DNA of 64,000 nucleotides from Lachnoclostridium sp. An169 (GCF_002160525.1 NZ_NFKT01000004.1:156257-220256); one strand, 5' to 3'. Shown: positions 1 through 9,900, counted from the stretch's first letter. Notes: a model not told the origin generated them from the letters alone. Made by a program: numbers and translations.

Positions 1-437
1 CGCACTGCCAGGTATGGGCTGCACTGACCGATACCGTTTCTGAGGAGCAGGGAAGGAAAAACCTGGAACGGACGTTTGGAACAGAGGGCATTCCCCAGTG
101 TTCGGTGTCCATGAGTTTTTATCTTCTGGAGGCGTTCAGGAAAACCGGGATGCTGGAAAAGGCGGATCAGATGTGGGAGCCGTGGCGCTGGATGGTGAAG
201 AACAACATGACCACCTGCGCGGAGAATTTTACCGATCAGAGAAGCGACTGCCACGCCTGGGGAGCATTGGCGCTGTACGCACTCCCGGCGGTCTATCTGG
301 GGATCCGTCCTGTGAAACCGGGATTTGCAGAATACGAGAAGAAAACAGATCTGGGACATCTCTCCTGGATCCGCGGCGAGATCGTAACGCCAAGGGGAAT
401 TCTGCGGATAGATGAGAGCAGAGCAGACGAAAAATAA
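1..437 (+). CDS. Alpha-L-rhamnosidase-like (GH78) protein, C-terminal part, 5' truncated by the window edge
   Basis: The open frame starts at base 3 with no start codon in view and ends at TAA 435-437, so only the last 144 residues are present. They include HCQVWAAL, then a helical stretch, then TTCAENF and SDCHAWGA followed by ALPAVYLGIRP. SDCHAWGA is a hallmark of the (alpha/alpha)6 barrel end of GH78 rhamnosidases. After it comes a short beta-rich tail (LGHLSWIRGEIVTPRGILRI), as expected for the C-terminal beta-sandwich. Such enzymes remove terminal L-rhamnose from glycans or plant glycosides. The gene is convergent with the response regulator gene and shares a terminator hairpin with it. 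A related unsaturated or bacterial rhamnosidase family with the same fold is possible because the catalytic region is missing. Confidence 0.75.
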   Translation, partial: HCQVWAALTDTVSEEQGRKNLERTFGTEGIPQCSVSMSFYLLEAFRKTGMLEKADQMWEPWRWMVKNNMTTCAENFTDQRSDCHAWGALALYALPAVYLGIRPVKPGFAEYEKKTDLGHLSWIRGEIVTPRGILRIDESRADEK

Positions 438-438
438 G

Positions 439-489
439 AAAAGAGCACAGACCCTCCGGGATCATGATTCCGGGTGCCTGTGCTCTTTT
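439..489. terminator. Bidirectional rho-independent terminator
   Basis: AAGAGCACAG (from about 440) pairs with CTGTGCTCTTTT (478-489). An inner CCGGGAT/ATTCCGG stem extends the hairpin. It has A-rich and T-rich flanks, so it can work on both strands for the convergent rhamnosidase and response regulator genes. It overlaps the end of the regulator gene. Confidence 0.8.
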
Positions 490-1271
490 ACATACTGGGA
501 CGGCGTCATGCCGTAGTATTTTTTAAATACCGTGGAGAAATAGGGATAGTTGCTGTATCCGATCTGCCAGGAGATGTCGGCAGCAGGCTTGTCAGTGGTA
601 AGGAACAGGGTGGAGGCAAGCTCCATCCGCTCCTTTATGATCCACTGATTAATGCTGTATCCTTTCTCCTTCTTAAAGATACGGTTCAGGTAGATCGGGT
701 TTAGATAAACACTTCCGGCGATATCGTTGACGCTTAAGGTGCTGTCACCGATATGGTCCAGAATGTAATTGACACATTTCTCCGCGATCTCCGCCGGGGT
801 GGAGCGGGTGTTTCCTTCTTCCTCCTCGGCGGACGCCGTCTGGATCTGGTTGGCAAGCCAGTTCTTTCCGTAGTCCTGGAGACGTTTTTCCTCCAGATGC
901 TGCTGCCTGCGCAGACAGACTTTCTGCACCGCCTTCGCGATATCCTCGTATTTCGCCGGAAGGGTGATGTAGTCCTGGCAACCAAGGGAGAGCCCTTCCC
1001 GGGCATATTCAAAATCTGCATGGCAGGTCAGAAGGACGCAGTCGATATCGTAGCCGTTATCCTGGATCCAGTGGATCAGGGAGAGTCCGTTTTCGTCAGG
1101 CATCTCAATGTCGGAGAGCAGGATATCGATATGGTTTGCCTGAATGACCTCTCTTGCCTGCAGAGCGCTGAATGCGGTAAATACGCCGTCAATACCGTAC
1201 TCTTCCCAGTGGATGTCGGACGCCATGGTCTGCGCCTCGATGGCGATGTCATTTACGATCAGCAGCTTCAT
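462..1271 (-). CDS. AraC-type response regulator (YesN-like)
   Basis: This 269-residue protein has an N-terminal receiver domain (about 1-120) and a C-terminal AraC HTH pair (about 165-265), which includes INQWIIKERMELAS and GYSNYPYFSTVFKKYYGMTPSQY. The phosphoacceptor is probably D54 in LLSDIEMPDENG, and T82 is in place. The usual KP motif reads ITLP, so L104 occupies the position of the conserved receiver lysine. The acidic pocket reads IVND rather than the usual double acid. Phospho-signalling may therefore be atypical. The start overlaps the stop of the upstream sensor kinase gene by one base, so the pair is translationally coupled. By family it would control carbohydrate genes, probably in this locus. 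Confidence 0.9.
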   Translation of the reverse strand: MKLLIVNDIAIEAQTMASDIHWEEYGIDGVFTAFSALQAREVIQANHIDILLSDIEMPDENGLSLIHWIQDNGYDIDCVLLTCHADFEYAREGLSLGCQDYITLPAKYEDIAKAVQKVCLRRQQHLEEKRLQDYGKNWLANQIQTASAEEEEGNTRSTPAEIAEKCVNYILDHIGDSTLSVNDIAGSVYLNPIYLNRIFKKEKGYSINQWIIKERMELASTLFLTTDKPAADISWQIGYSNYPYFSTVFKKYYGMTPSQYVKEHRHPES

Positions 1272-2911
1272 CAGTATTCCTCCTCCAGATTGTATGGTAT
1301 GGTAATCGTAAAAGTGGTGCCTACATTGATTTCCGAGTCACAGACAACCGAAACATTGTCCCCGTAATAATAGCGCAGACGCCAGATGGAATTCTTGATG
1401 CCCACATTCTTTCCGTCTTCCACGGAATACTGTTCCAGAGATTCCAGTTCGTTGATGGAGCGGACGGCTTCCTCGTCCATGCCTTTCCCATCGTCTGAAA
1501 TGTAAAAAGTCACCACCCCATCCTCATACTCGCCGGAGAAAACGATATGTACTTTCCGGTCCGGCAGCAGGGCGTGGGCAATAATATTTTCCATAAAACT
1601 GTGGAGTACCAGGGGTGGCACCCGCATCACATCCAGGATCGGCTCCAACTGATAGGAAACTTCAAAAGAGACGGGATAATAGATCTTTGTGATGTTCATG
1701 TAATCTTCGATCAGTTTCCGCTCCTTTGAGAAAAGCTGCAGGTCCCCGACGCTGCGGAAGAGGTAGCGGAAATAGTCGGAGAGGAACAGCACCATTTCCT
1801 GAGCGTTTTCCCGGTGTCCGCTCTGAATCAGCGTGTAGAGCACGTTGAAGGAGTTCAGGAGAAAATGGGGACGGATCTGCAGCTGCAGGAAATCGATCTG
1901 GAGCTGCTTGTTGGAGAGCTCCTTGTCCAGCACCTCTTTCTGGAGCTTCTGAAGGGAGGACGCCATCTTGTTGAAACTCTCGTATGCCGCGCCAAACTCC
2001 ATGGAATTGGCAGGCTCCGTGATCCGGTAGTCGTCGTTGCCCTGCCGAAGCTGCAGCTGGGCAAAGTTCAGGCGGGTCAGCGGCGTTGCAACGTAGCGTT
2101 TCATCAGCTGGTACAGGCAGGGAATCAGCGCCAGATACAGGATGAAAAACAAAATGACAGCAGCAGGCAGCACGCCGGGGCTGCTGTTCAAATCTCTGGA
2201 TGAGATGGCGGCGGTCAGATAGATGCCGTCCTCGATTTCCCGGCTGAAATAGTGCGTCGTCAGCGTGGATTCCTGCGGTGAAGTCTCGAAAGATAATTCC
2301 AGAGACTTATAGCTGGATAACGTGCCATACTGTTCCATAAAGTCATTCAGGTCTATGGCGGCGCCATAATAAACTCCCAGAGCAGAATTATAAATGACAC
2401 GTACCATCTGGGTGTGATCTTCCGGCAAAAACCACTGGGAACCGTACCGGTCCAGATTTTCAATATATGTATAGTAAGGACGTGTGCCGGAAGTAGCAGC
2501 AGTATAATTGGGAACCGGAATATAATCATCACGGTCCGGCACGTAAATGAAGAATGTATCCGCCACGTTGGAGATGCGTATCTGTGATGTCAGGGAATCC
2601 ACAAGCTGATGGCGGAAAATCAGATACCGGGAATCGTCCCGGGCGCTGCAGAGCGAGGTAAGGGTTGGATTATCCGTCGCAAGATCATAAAAAACAGTGT
2701 GCGTATTATAAACTTTGCTGTCCAGCGTAGTTGCCTGGGATTCCAGCGTATATCGGATCACCGTTTCGGCACTTTTTATAGAATTCTGATAGGAAACTAC
2801 GGATACGACAATGCCGATTATGTTGAAGGGAAGCACCAGAATCAGCAGGATAATAAGTGCTTTTGCCATCAGGGAACTTCTGTTGATCTCAAAAGGCAGT
2901 CTGAGTTTCAT
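1271..2911 (-). CDS. YesM-family sensor histidine kinase
   Basis: This 546-residue membrane kinase has a transmembrane segment near residues 17-40 and an extracellular sensor region (about 41-240). A second transmembrane segment (about 245-268) and a HAMP-like linker follow. The His_kinase core carries the H-box LQIRPHFLLNSF near residue 349. The ATPase domain has the N-box MENIIAHA and the G-box DDGKGMDEE. It should sense an extracellular carbohydrate or its binding protein and phosphorylate the adjacent AraC-type regulator. It lies downstream of the GH1 and YczE-like genes on the same strand with only 62 bases between, so it may be transcribed with them. Confidence 0.92.
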   Translation of the reverse strand: MKLRLPFEINRSSLMAKALIILLILVLPFNIIGIVVSVVSYQNSIKSAETVIRYTLESQATTLDSKVYNTHTVFYDLATDNPTLTSLCSARDDSRYLIFRHQLVDSLTSQIRISNVADTFFIYVPDRDDYIPVPNYTAATSGTRPYYTYIENLDRYGSQWFLPEDHTQMVRVIYNSALGVYYGAAIDLNDFMEQYGTLSSYKSLELSFETSPQESTLTTHYFSREIEDGIYLTAAISSRDLNSSPGVLPAAVILFFILYLALIPCLYQLMKRYVATPLTRLNFAQLQLRQGNDDYRITEPANSMEFGAAYESFNKMASSLQKLQKEVLDKELSNKQLQIDFLQLQIRPHFLLNSFNVLYTLIQSGHRENAQEMVLFLSDYFRYLFRSVGDLQLFSKERKLIEDYMNITKIYYPVSFEVSYQLEPILDVMRVPPLVLHSFMENIIAHALLPDRKVHIVFSGEYEDGVVTFYISDDGKGMDEEAVRSINELESLEQYSVEDGKNVGIKNSIWRLRYYYGDNVSVVCDSEINVGTTFTITIPYNLEEEY

Positions 2912-2973
2912 TTATAATCATCTCCAATCGTCTCCGGAAATATTTTTCGCTTACCGTTTACTGAAATATTTTA

Positions 2974-3620
2974 TCATATGCCGGCAGGTTTTGAAAGTTT
3001 AAAATCTATGGCCTGGAACAGGGAGATGAACCGCCCGATCAGAAGTGCGGACAACAGTGTTCCGATCCCGATCCCGATAGTCCGACCGCAGATGATCCAT
3101 CCGAGTACCGCTGCCACGACCACCATACTGATATCGAAAATATTCCGGATCAGCCCCAGCGGTTTCCCGACATATTCTGCGAGAGTACGGACCAGCCCGT
3201 CAGGAGGATTCAAAATAAGATTTCCGGCTGTCATAAGATAGGTCCCCAGGGCAGTGAGCAGGATCGCTGCGGAGAGAGTGAGCAGCTTCAGAACCGGGGA
3301 AGAGGGGGCGAATTCCAGAAGAGCGTCATAGATATTCAGGACGACTCCGAACACGAAAGAAAAGGGCAGCTGCAAAAAGGCTTTCAGGTCTGCTTTCCGG
3401 GTAAGGATGCACTGAATCCCGATGAAGAGAAAGTAGAGAACCACAGTTGTGGTTCCCAGACTTACTCCCAGAATCTCCGCAGCAGTATAGGGAAGCGTGT
3501 TGATGGCGCCGACGCCGAGGGTGGACTTGGTGTTCAGGATGATCCCTGCGGCAAGGATGTTCATTCCCACAAAGGAGAGCAGGCATTTTGTTTTCATGCT
3601 CATACTTTTCTGATCTTCCA

Positions 3621-3621
<1 letters not shown>
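2974..3621 (-). CDS. YczE/YitT-like integral membrane protein
   Basis: This 215-residue polytopic membrane protein has about five hydrophobic segments. Its pattern matches the YczE-type family, with an early GVGAINTLPYTAAEILGVS stretch and PPDGLVRTLAEYVGKPLG in the middle. Members have no well-defined substrate. A transport or signalling role is only inferred. Its ATG overlaps the TAA of the upstream GH1 gene by one base, and that tight coupling suggests both belong to the same sugar-responsive operon. The N-terminus MEDQKSMSMKTK offers a second possible start (MSMKTK). Confidence 0.75.
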
Positions 3622-5030
<1,409 letters not shown>

Positions 5031-5046
5031 TTATCATGCTCCTTTC

Positions 5047-5129
5047 TTTATCTGGCATCTGCTTTCTTTTTATCCGGTCTGCGTTTTGGCAGCCGGTCGT
5101 TTTTTGGGAATATTGCTGTGCCAGATAAA
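5047..5129. repeat. Separated 11-bp inverted repeat in the GH1/rpiR divergent region
   Basis: TTTATCTGGCA at 5047-5057 is an exact inverted copy of TGCCAGATAAA at 5119-5129. The distal copy sits just downstream of the proposed -10 of the GH1 promoter and the proximal copy lies in its leader. This suggests a pair of operator half-sites or a long leader stem. Its function is inferred. Confidence 0.5.
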
Positions 5130-5159
5130 ATTATAAATGAAAGGAACTGTGCATTTCCA
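5130..5159 (-). promoter_or_regulatory. Candidate promoter for the GH1 operon
   Basis: On the minus strand TATAAT (plus coordinates 5130-5135) follows TGGAAA (5154-5159) after 18 bases. The -10 is perfect and the -35 matches four of six bases. The predicted start of transcription is about 95 bases upstream of the GH1 ATG. Confidence 0.5.
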
Positions 5160-5235
5160 TGGTCCGGCCTCATCTTTAAACAGCGTTTACAACTTCCCTG
5201 AAAAAAACGGGATATTTATTAAATGATGTATATGT

Positions 5236-5241
5236 TATGAT
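5236..5241 (+). promoter_or_regulatory. Possible -10 element (TATGAT) of the rpiR gene
   Basis: TATGAT lies about 73 bases before the rpiR ATG. There is no clear -35, only an AT-rich stretch. It sits immediately upstream of three direct repeats, which fits a regulated promoter. Confidence 0.35.
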
Positions 5242-5245
5242 AGAG

Positions 5246-5288
5246 GAAGGTTTAATTAGAAGGTTTATTACACGAAGAAAGTTTATTA
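5246..5288 (+). repeat. Three short direct repeats upstream of the RpiR regulator gene
   Basis: GAAGGTTTAATTA (5246-5258), GAAGGTTTATTA (5259-5270) and GAAAGTTTATTA (5277-5288) are near-identical copies on the same strand. They lie between the candidate -10 and the ribosome binding site, a position typical of an autoregulatory operator. That role is inferred. Confidence 0.55.
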
Positions 5289-5313
5289 TGAGAGAATTAC
5301 GAGAGGTGATCAT

Positions 5314-6189
5314 ATGCTTATTATGCAGAAAATGGAAAGTATCCATATGTCGGAAAACGAAAAACATATCCGGGATTATATTCTGGACCACAGGGACGAG
5401 GCTGTGAACCTTACCGTGCGGGAACTGGCGGATAAGATCTATGTCTCTCCGGCAAGCCTGGTTGTGTTTGCAAAGAAACTGGGGTTTTCCGGATGGAATG
5501 AATTCAGGCAGTCTTTTGGTGAGGAACAGACGTATCTGGACAGCCATTTCCACGATATTGATGCAAATGTACCCTTTACCGGGACGGATAATATTATGAA
5601 GATTGCCAACAAGATTGCCGTGCTGCAGCAGGAGACGATCTCGGACACACTTTCGCTGATTCGCCAGGACCGGCTGCAGCGGGTGCTCCAGATCTTAAAG
5701 AAAACGGAAATCCTGTATATGTACGGGACAAGCATGTCTTATATGGCTGCCCAGGAATTTGCCTATTCCATGAAGCGGATCGGAAAGCCGGTGGAATACT
5801 GTGAGCTGCAGGCAGAACAGCTTTTCCAGGCCAGGGCAGTGCGCCAGGGCAGCAGTGCGATGGTGATTTCCTATACCGGAGAGACGCCCCATGCGGCGGA
5901 GGTATGCCATATATTGAAGAAGAAAAAAATCCCCATCATGGCGGTTACCGGGATCGGGGAGAATACGGTAAGACAATACAGCGATGTATGTCTTGATATC
6001 AGCACCCGGGAAAACGTACATTCCAAAATCAGCACATTTTCCACCAGACAGAGTATCCACACGATTCTTGATATTATCTACAGCTGCTTTTTTGCCCTGT
6101 CGTACGAGGAAAATTATCAGACGGTGATAGAGACAAACCGGGCGGTGGAGCGCAACCGGTTTTCCACGAACAGCCGGATCAATAAATAA
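5314..6189 (+). CDS. MurR/RpiR-family transcriptional regulator
   Basis: This 291-residue protein has an N-terminal HTH_6 domain (about 1-75) that includes LTVRELADKIYVSPASLVVF and KLGFSGWNEFRQ. A sugar isomerase (SIS) domain follows (about 110-250), with YMYGTSMSYMAAQEF and VISYTGETPHAAEV. SIS domains in this family bind phosphosugars, which fits a neighbouring phospho-type GH1. The start is supported by GAGGTGAT six bases upstream of ATG 5314. The gene is divergent from GH1 and precedes the importer genes, so it probably controls both sides. It may bind the tandem repeats just upstream of itself. Confidence 0.9.
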   Translation: MLIMQKMESIHMSENEKHIRDYILDHRDEAVNLTVRELADKIYVSPASLVVFAKKLGFSGWNEFRQSFGEEQTYLDSHFHDIDANVPFTGTDNIMKIANKIAVLQQETISDTLSLIRQDRLQRVLQILKKTEILYMYGTSMSYMAAQEFAYSMKRIGKPVEYCELQAEQLFQARAVRQGSSAMVISYTGETPHAAEVCHILKKKKIPIMAVTGIGENTVRQYSDVCLDISTRENVHSKISTFSTRQSIHTILDIIYSCFFALSYEENYQTVIETNRAVERNRFSTNSRINK

Positions 6190-6197
6190 GCGGAGAA

Positions 6198-6308
6198 ATT
6201 CTGAATAATCGATTTTTCTTTTCAGATTCAGAAGATTCAGAAGTTTCAGATTTATAAATTTCAGATGCAAAAGTTTAAAATTCAAAAGTCAGAGGTTTTA
6301 AATCTGAA
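6198..6308. repeat. TTCAGA-rich leader with inverted repeats before the binding-protein gene
   Basis: The stretch contains ATTCAGAAG twice and TTTCAGAT twice. TTCTGAAT (6198-6205) is complementary to the ATTCAGAA copies. TTCAGATTTA (about 6247-6256) is complementary to TTTAAATCTGAA, which ends at about 6307. It is low-complexity and AT-rich. It may hold a weak terminator for rpiR and operator sites for the importer promoter. Confidence 0.4.
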
Positions 6309-6331
6309 TGGTCTAAAAGAATCCGGACGGC

Positions 6332-6337
6332 TATAAT
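6332..6337 (+). promoter_or_regulatory. Candidate -10 (TATAAT) for the sugar importer operon
   Basis: A perfect TATAAT lies 50 bases before the binding-protein ATG, but no good -35 is present at 16-18 bases. This is typical of an activator-dependent promoter. The AraC-type regulator or RpiR could act here. Confidence 0.45.
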
Positions 6338-6386
6338 AAAGACATCTTAAGGAGATCACAAGAGATCAGGAAAAAGGAGGATAATC

Positions 6387-7946
6387 ATGAAAAGGAAAAT
6401 CGTATCACTTATGTTAGTATCGGCAATGGTATTCGGACTGACAGCCTGCAGCGGCGGCGGAGACAGTGAAGGCGGAAACAGCGGAGGCGGTGGAGAAGGA
6501 GAAGAACCTTACAATATCGTTATGCAGGTTCCGACCTGGGGACAGGAGTACTCGGGACTTGCCGATGTAGAGGCTGCAATCAATGCCATCATTGAACCGG
6601 AGATCAACGCAACAGTGACTCTGGAACCCATCGCAGCCTGGGACATTCCCAATACATCCACACTGCAGATTACCTCCGGCGAAAAGCTGGATCTGCTCTG
6701 TATCGAATCAATGGGAAGCAACATGGATTCCATTTCCAATTATGTAAATGTGAACGGGCTGACAGAGCTTAATGATATTTATGATGAGTATGGAAAGGAT
6801 ATTCAGTCCTGCCTCGGCAATCTTATCGATATCGGATACATGGGCGAGACGTTGTATGCAGTTCCGGCTAATTATTACGCAGGCGGAGGCTACTGCTTTG
6901 CAGCGATTACTTCTGAGCTGGAAGCGCTCGGCTTCTCCTTTGACGAGAATCAGATCTATACACTGGAAGACGTGGAGGAAGTTCTGGCGGCTTATCAGGA
7001 GTCTAAAGGTTCCGGATATTATGCGATTGCAGGTTTTGCAGATGGACCGCTTGTCACAAATCTCGTGCCGACAGACGATCTGGGCGACCCGGCGATAGGT
7101 TCTCTGATGAACGGAGGCCTTGACAATACAACCGTTGTAAACCGTTTCGCGACGGATGAGTACAGAGAGGCCTACGAGAGAATCCGGGGTTGGAATCAGG
7201 CAGGTTACATAAACCCGGATGTCATTTCCATTACAGACACATGGCCAACACTTCTTGCATCCGGCCAGTATTTAGGCGCTTTTATGTATGTACAAAGCAA
7301 CGGACTGGAAGGAATTCCGCAGAATGAGAAAACAGTGGGACAGGATCTGACAGTGATCCGCTTCTTCCCGGACTATGCGACGACTACGAAAGCGGCTTAT
7401 GCGCTGTGGGCGATCCCGGTGACAAGTGAAAACCCGGAAAAAGTCATGGAGTTCCTCAACATTCTCTATCAGGACAGGGAACTTTCTGAAAATGTCAGCT
7501 GGCTGCTCTCCGCCGGAATTGAAGGGGAAAGCTATGAAATTGTTGAGACGCTGGACGATGGCAGGATTATCATCGATTACCCGGAAGGACTGGATGCTGC
7601 GACAGTACCGTATACCGGTTCAGGTCCGATCTATGGCGATGCGCTTTCTGCACCGAAGTATGTGCCGGTAGATGCTGAGATGTTTGACGAGATTGTTGCA
7701 TATAATGATACTTCCATCGAATACTCCAAGGCGTTTGGCTATACATTCGACTCGTCTGAGTATTCCAACCAGATCTCTGCGATCAATAATGTGATTGAGA
7801 CTTACGGGGCACAGCTTGGTTTTGGAATGGTAGACGTGGATACGGTGCTTCCGCAGTTTATCTCAGAGCTTGAGGCAGCAGGTATCAACGACGTAATTGC
7901 GGCAAACCAGGAGCAGCTTGACGCATGGCTTGCAGCACAGGAGTAA
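6387..7946 (+). CDS. Sugar ABC transporter substrate-binding lipoprotein
   Basis: This 519-residue secreted lipoprotein has a positively charged start (MKRK), a hydrophobic core and lipobox LTAC with lipidated Cys21. A Gly/Ser/Glu linker precedes the mature domain. It belongs to the large carbohydrate-binding group used with LplB/LplC-type permeases, and its C-terminal part resembles the DUF3502-type binding proteins. It would capture an oligosaccharide or glycoside at the cell surface and pass it to the two permeases encoded next. The ribosome binding site AAAGGAGG is strong. A GC hairpin after its stop probably protects this message or dampens downstream expression, giving more binding protein than permease. 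Confidence 0.92.
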   Translation: MKRKIVSLMLVSAMVFGLTACSGGGDSEGGNSGGGGEGEEPYNIVMQVPTWGQEYSGLADVEAAINAIIEPEINATVTLEPIAAWDIPNTSTLQITSGEKLDLLCIESMGSNMDSISNYVNVNGLTELNDIYDEYGKDIQSCLGNLIDIGYMGETLYAVPANYYAGGGYCFAAITSELEALGFSFDENQIYTLEDVEEVLAAYQESKGSGYYAIAGFADGPLVTNLVPTDDLGDPAIGSLMNGGLDNTTVVNRFATDEYREAYERIRGWNQAGYINPDVISITDTWPTLLASGQYLGAFMYVQSNGLEGIPQNEKTVGQDLTVIRFFPDYATTTKAAYALWAIPVTSENPEKVMEFLNILYQDRELSENVSWLLSAGIEGESYEIVETLDDGRIIIDYPEGLDAATVPYTGSGPIYGDALSAPKYVPVDAEMFDEIVAYNDTSIEYSKAFGYTFDSSEYSNQISAINNVIETYGAQLGFGMVDVDTVLPQFISELEAAGINDVIAANQEQLDAWLAAQE

Positions 7947-7966
7947 TCAGTAAAATCATCATGATG

Positions 7967-7990
7967 AGGGCGGTCCGCCGGGGCCGCCTT
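7967..7990 (+). other. Intercistronic hairpin after the binding-protein gene
   Basis: AGGGCGG (7967-7973) pairs with CCGCCTT (7984-7990) around a ten-base loop with no T-tract. Hairpins here commonly act as 3' stabilisers or partial attenuators in importer operons. Confidence 0.5.
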
Positions 7991-8021
7991 CTGAATACCC
8001 GAACCGGGAAGGACGGAAAAT

Positions 8022-8942
8022 ATGAAGACAAAGAGAAAGAGTAATAAAATCGTACGCTGCCTTCCGTTTTATGTGATGGCGCTTCCGGGAATCGCGTACC
8101 TGATCTGCAACAATTTCATGCCGCTTTACGGAATGCTCCTTGCGTTCAAGAAGCTGGATGTCCGGAAAGGCATTTTCGGGAGTGAGTGGGTGGGACTGAA
8201 AAACTTTGAGTTCCTCTTCAGTTCCAATACAGCGTTCAAGATCATCCGAAATACAATCGGTTATAACCTGGTATTTCTCATCGTCGGAACGGCTATTGCA
8301 GTTGCCCTTGCCATTCTCTTAAACGAGGTCCGGCTGAAAGGATTTAAGAAATTTTATCAGAGCATGCTGCTCATTCCTTACCTGATCAGCTGGGTTCTGG
8401 CAAGCTATCTGGCATATGCTTTTCTGGCGCAGGACGTGGGACTGATCAACAGCATCCTGAACTTCTTCGGACTTCCGGATGTGGCATGGTATACAAGCAA
8501 ACAGTACTGGCCGGTCATCCTGTTCATTGTTTATATCTGGAAGAATGTAGGCTATATGCTGATCATCTATTATTCCAGTATCGTCAGCATCAGCGCGGAT
8601 TATTTCGAGGCGGCGACGATTGACGGCGCGACGAAGTGGCAGCAGATCCGTTTTATCACCCTGCCGCTGATCAAATCTACCGTAGTAACTATGACGATCC
8701 TTATGCTGGGACGTATCGCAAACTCAGATTTCGGTCTGTTCTACCAGATCCCGAGAAACTCCGGAGCCCTTTACGACACAACCCAGACCATCGATGTATA
8801 TGTATATAATGCCCTGATGAACAACAACGACTTCGGAATGTCTGCGGCAGCAGCCGTATTCCAGTCAGTAGTCGGATTTATCTTTATCATGGCTGCCAAC
8901 GGTGTTGTAAGAAAGATCAGCAAGAGAGACGCGCTGTTCTAA
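8022..8942 (+). CDS. Sugar ABC transporter permease, LplB/MalF-like
   Basis: This 306-residue membrane protein has six predicted hydrophobic segments. The cytoplasmic EAA loop reads EAATIDGATKWQQIRFITLP, which contacts the ATPase. It starts with a basic tail (MKTKRKSNK) as in LplB-type permeases. It pairs with the next gene to form the channel. No ATPase gene is present in the cluster, so a shared MsmX-like ATPase encoded elsewhere is expected. Confidence 0.92.
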   Translation: MKTKRKSNKIVRCLPFYVMALPGIAYLICNNFMPLYGMLLAFKKLDVRKGIFGSEWVGLKNFEFLFSSNTAFKIIRNTIGYNLVFLIVGTAIAVALAILLNEVRLKGFKKFYQSMLLIPYLISWVLASYLAYAFLAQDVGLINSILNFFGLPDVAWYTSKQYWPVILFIVYIWKNVGYMLIIYYSSIVSISADYFEAATIDGATKWQQIRFITLPLIKSTVVTMTILMLGRIANSDFGLFYQIPRNSGALYDTTQTIDVYVYNALMNNNDFGMSAAAAVFQSVVGFIFIMAANGVVRKISKRDALF

Positions 8943-8958
8943 GTGAGGAGGAAAGATT

Positions 8959-9852
8959 ATGAAGACAAGAGACGCCTTTAAATGGCAGGTTATATCACAT
9001 GTTGTCCTGATGTTCTTTGCACTGTGTGCACTGATTCCGTTTATCCTCCTTGTAGCTGCGTCGTTCAGCGACGAGGTCGCGGTTATGACACAGGGGTATT
9101 CCATTATCCCGAAAGAGTTCAGCCTGGATGCCTATACCTATATTGCAACCAGATGGGCGGATATCGGCAGAAGTTATCTGATGACGATCCTTGTTACCCT
9201 GATCGGCACCGGCGTCAGCATGATTATTACAAGTATGTTCGCATATACGCTGTCCATGGACTTTGTTCCGGGCGTTAAGATTCTGAACTTCCTGTGTATC
9301 TTCACTATGCTGTTTTCCGGCGGTGTGGTAGGAAGCTACTATATCTGGAGTAATGTGTTCCACATCCGTGATACGATCTGGGGGCTGATTCTTCCGAACC
9401 TGATGATGAATGCATTCAACGTTATTCTGGTAAAGAACTATTATGTCAACAGCATTCCCGCATCTCTGCGTGAGGCGGCAAGAATCGACGGATGCAGCGA
9501 GATTGGAATCTTCTGGAAAATCGCCATGCCTCTGTCCATACCGATCAACGCAACAATCGGTCTGATGACAGGGCTTGCCTACTGGAATGACTGGACAAAC
9601 GGTCTGTACTATCTGACAGAAAGAAACGGAAGCCAGTACTACACGATCCAGCTTCTGTTAAACAGGATCAGTGAAAATATCCAGTGGCTGTCCACTGCAG
9701 CCCAGGGCGCAGGAGTGACGACGGCGAACATCCCGACGACCACATCCCGTATGGCGATCGGTGTAATCGGTCTTATCCCGGTGCTGATTGTATATCCGTT
9801 CCTGCAGAAGTACTTTGTAAAAGGTATCACCGTAGGTGCGGTAAAAGAATGA
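8959..9852 (+). CDS. Sugar ABC transporter permease, LplC/MalG-like
   Basis: This 297-residue protein has six predicted membrane segments. The EAA loop is EAARIDGCSEIGIFWKIAMP. The C-terminus ends in PFLQKYFVKGITVGAVKE, the typical ending of this permease class. It forms a heterodimer with the preceding permease. AGTGAGGAGGAAAG gives a strong ribosome binding site 16 bases after the upstream stop. A rho-independent terminator follows, marking the end of the importer transcript. Confidence 0.93.
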   Translation: MKTRDAFKWQVISHVVLMFFALCALIPFILLVAASFSDEVAVMTQGYSIIPKEFSLDAYTYIATRWADIGRSYLMTILVTLIGTGVSMIITSMFAYTLSMDFVPGVKILNFLCIFTMLFSGGVVGSYYIWSNVFHIRDTIWGLILPNLMMNAFNVILVKNYYVNSIPASLREAARIDGCSEIGIFWKIAMPLSIPINATIGLMTGLAYWNDWTNGLYYLTERNGSQYYTIQLLLNRISENIQWLSTAAQGAGVTTANIPTTTSRMAIGVIGLIPVLIVYPFLQKYFVKGITVGAVKE

Positions 9853-9868
9853 TTTTGTGAGTAATCTG

Positions 9869-9900
9869 AAGCGCTGCTGTGCAGACAGCGGCGCTTTTTT
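9869..9900 (+). terminator. Rho-independent terminator after the importer genes
   Basis: A 12-bp stem with one wobble pair (9869-9880 with 9885-9896), a GCAG loop and six T residues form a strong terminator. It separates the importer from the phosphorylase-like gene, although some read-through is possible. Confidence 0.9.
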
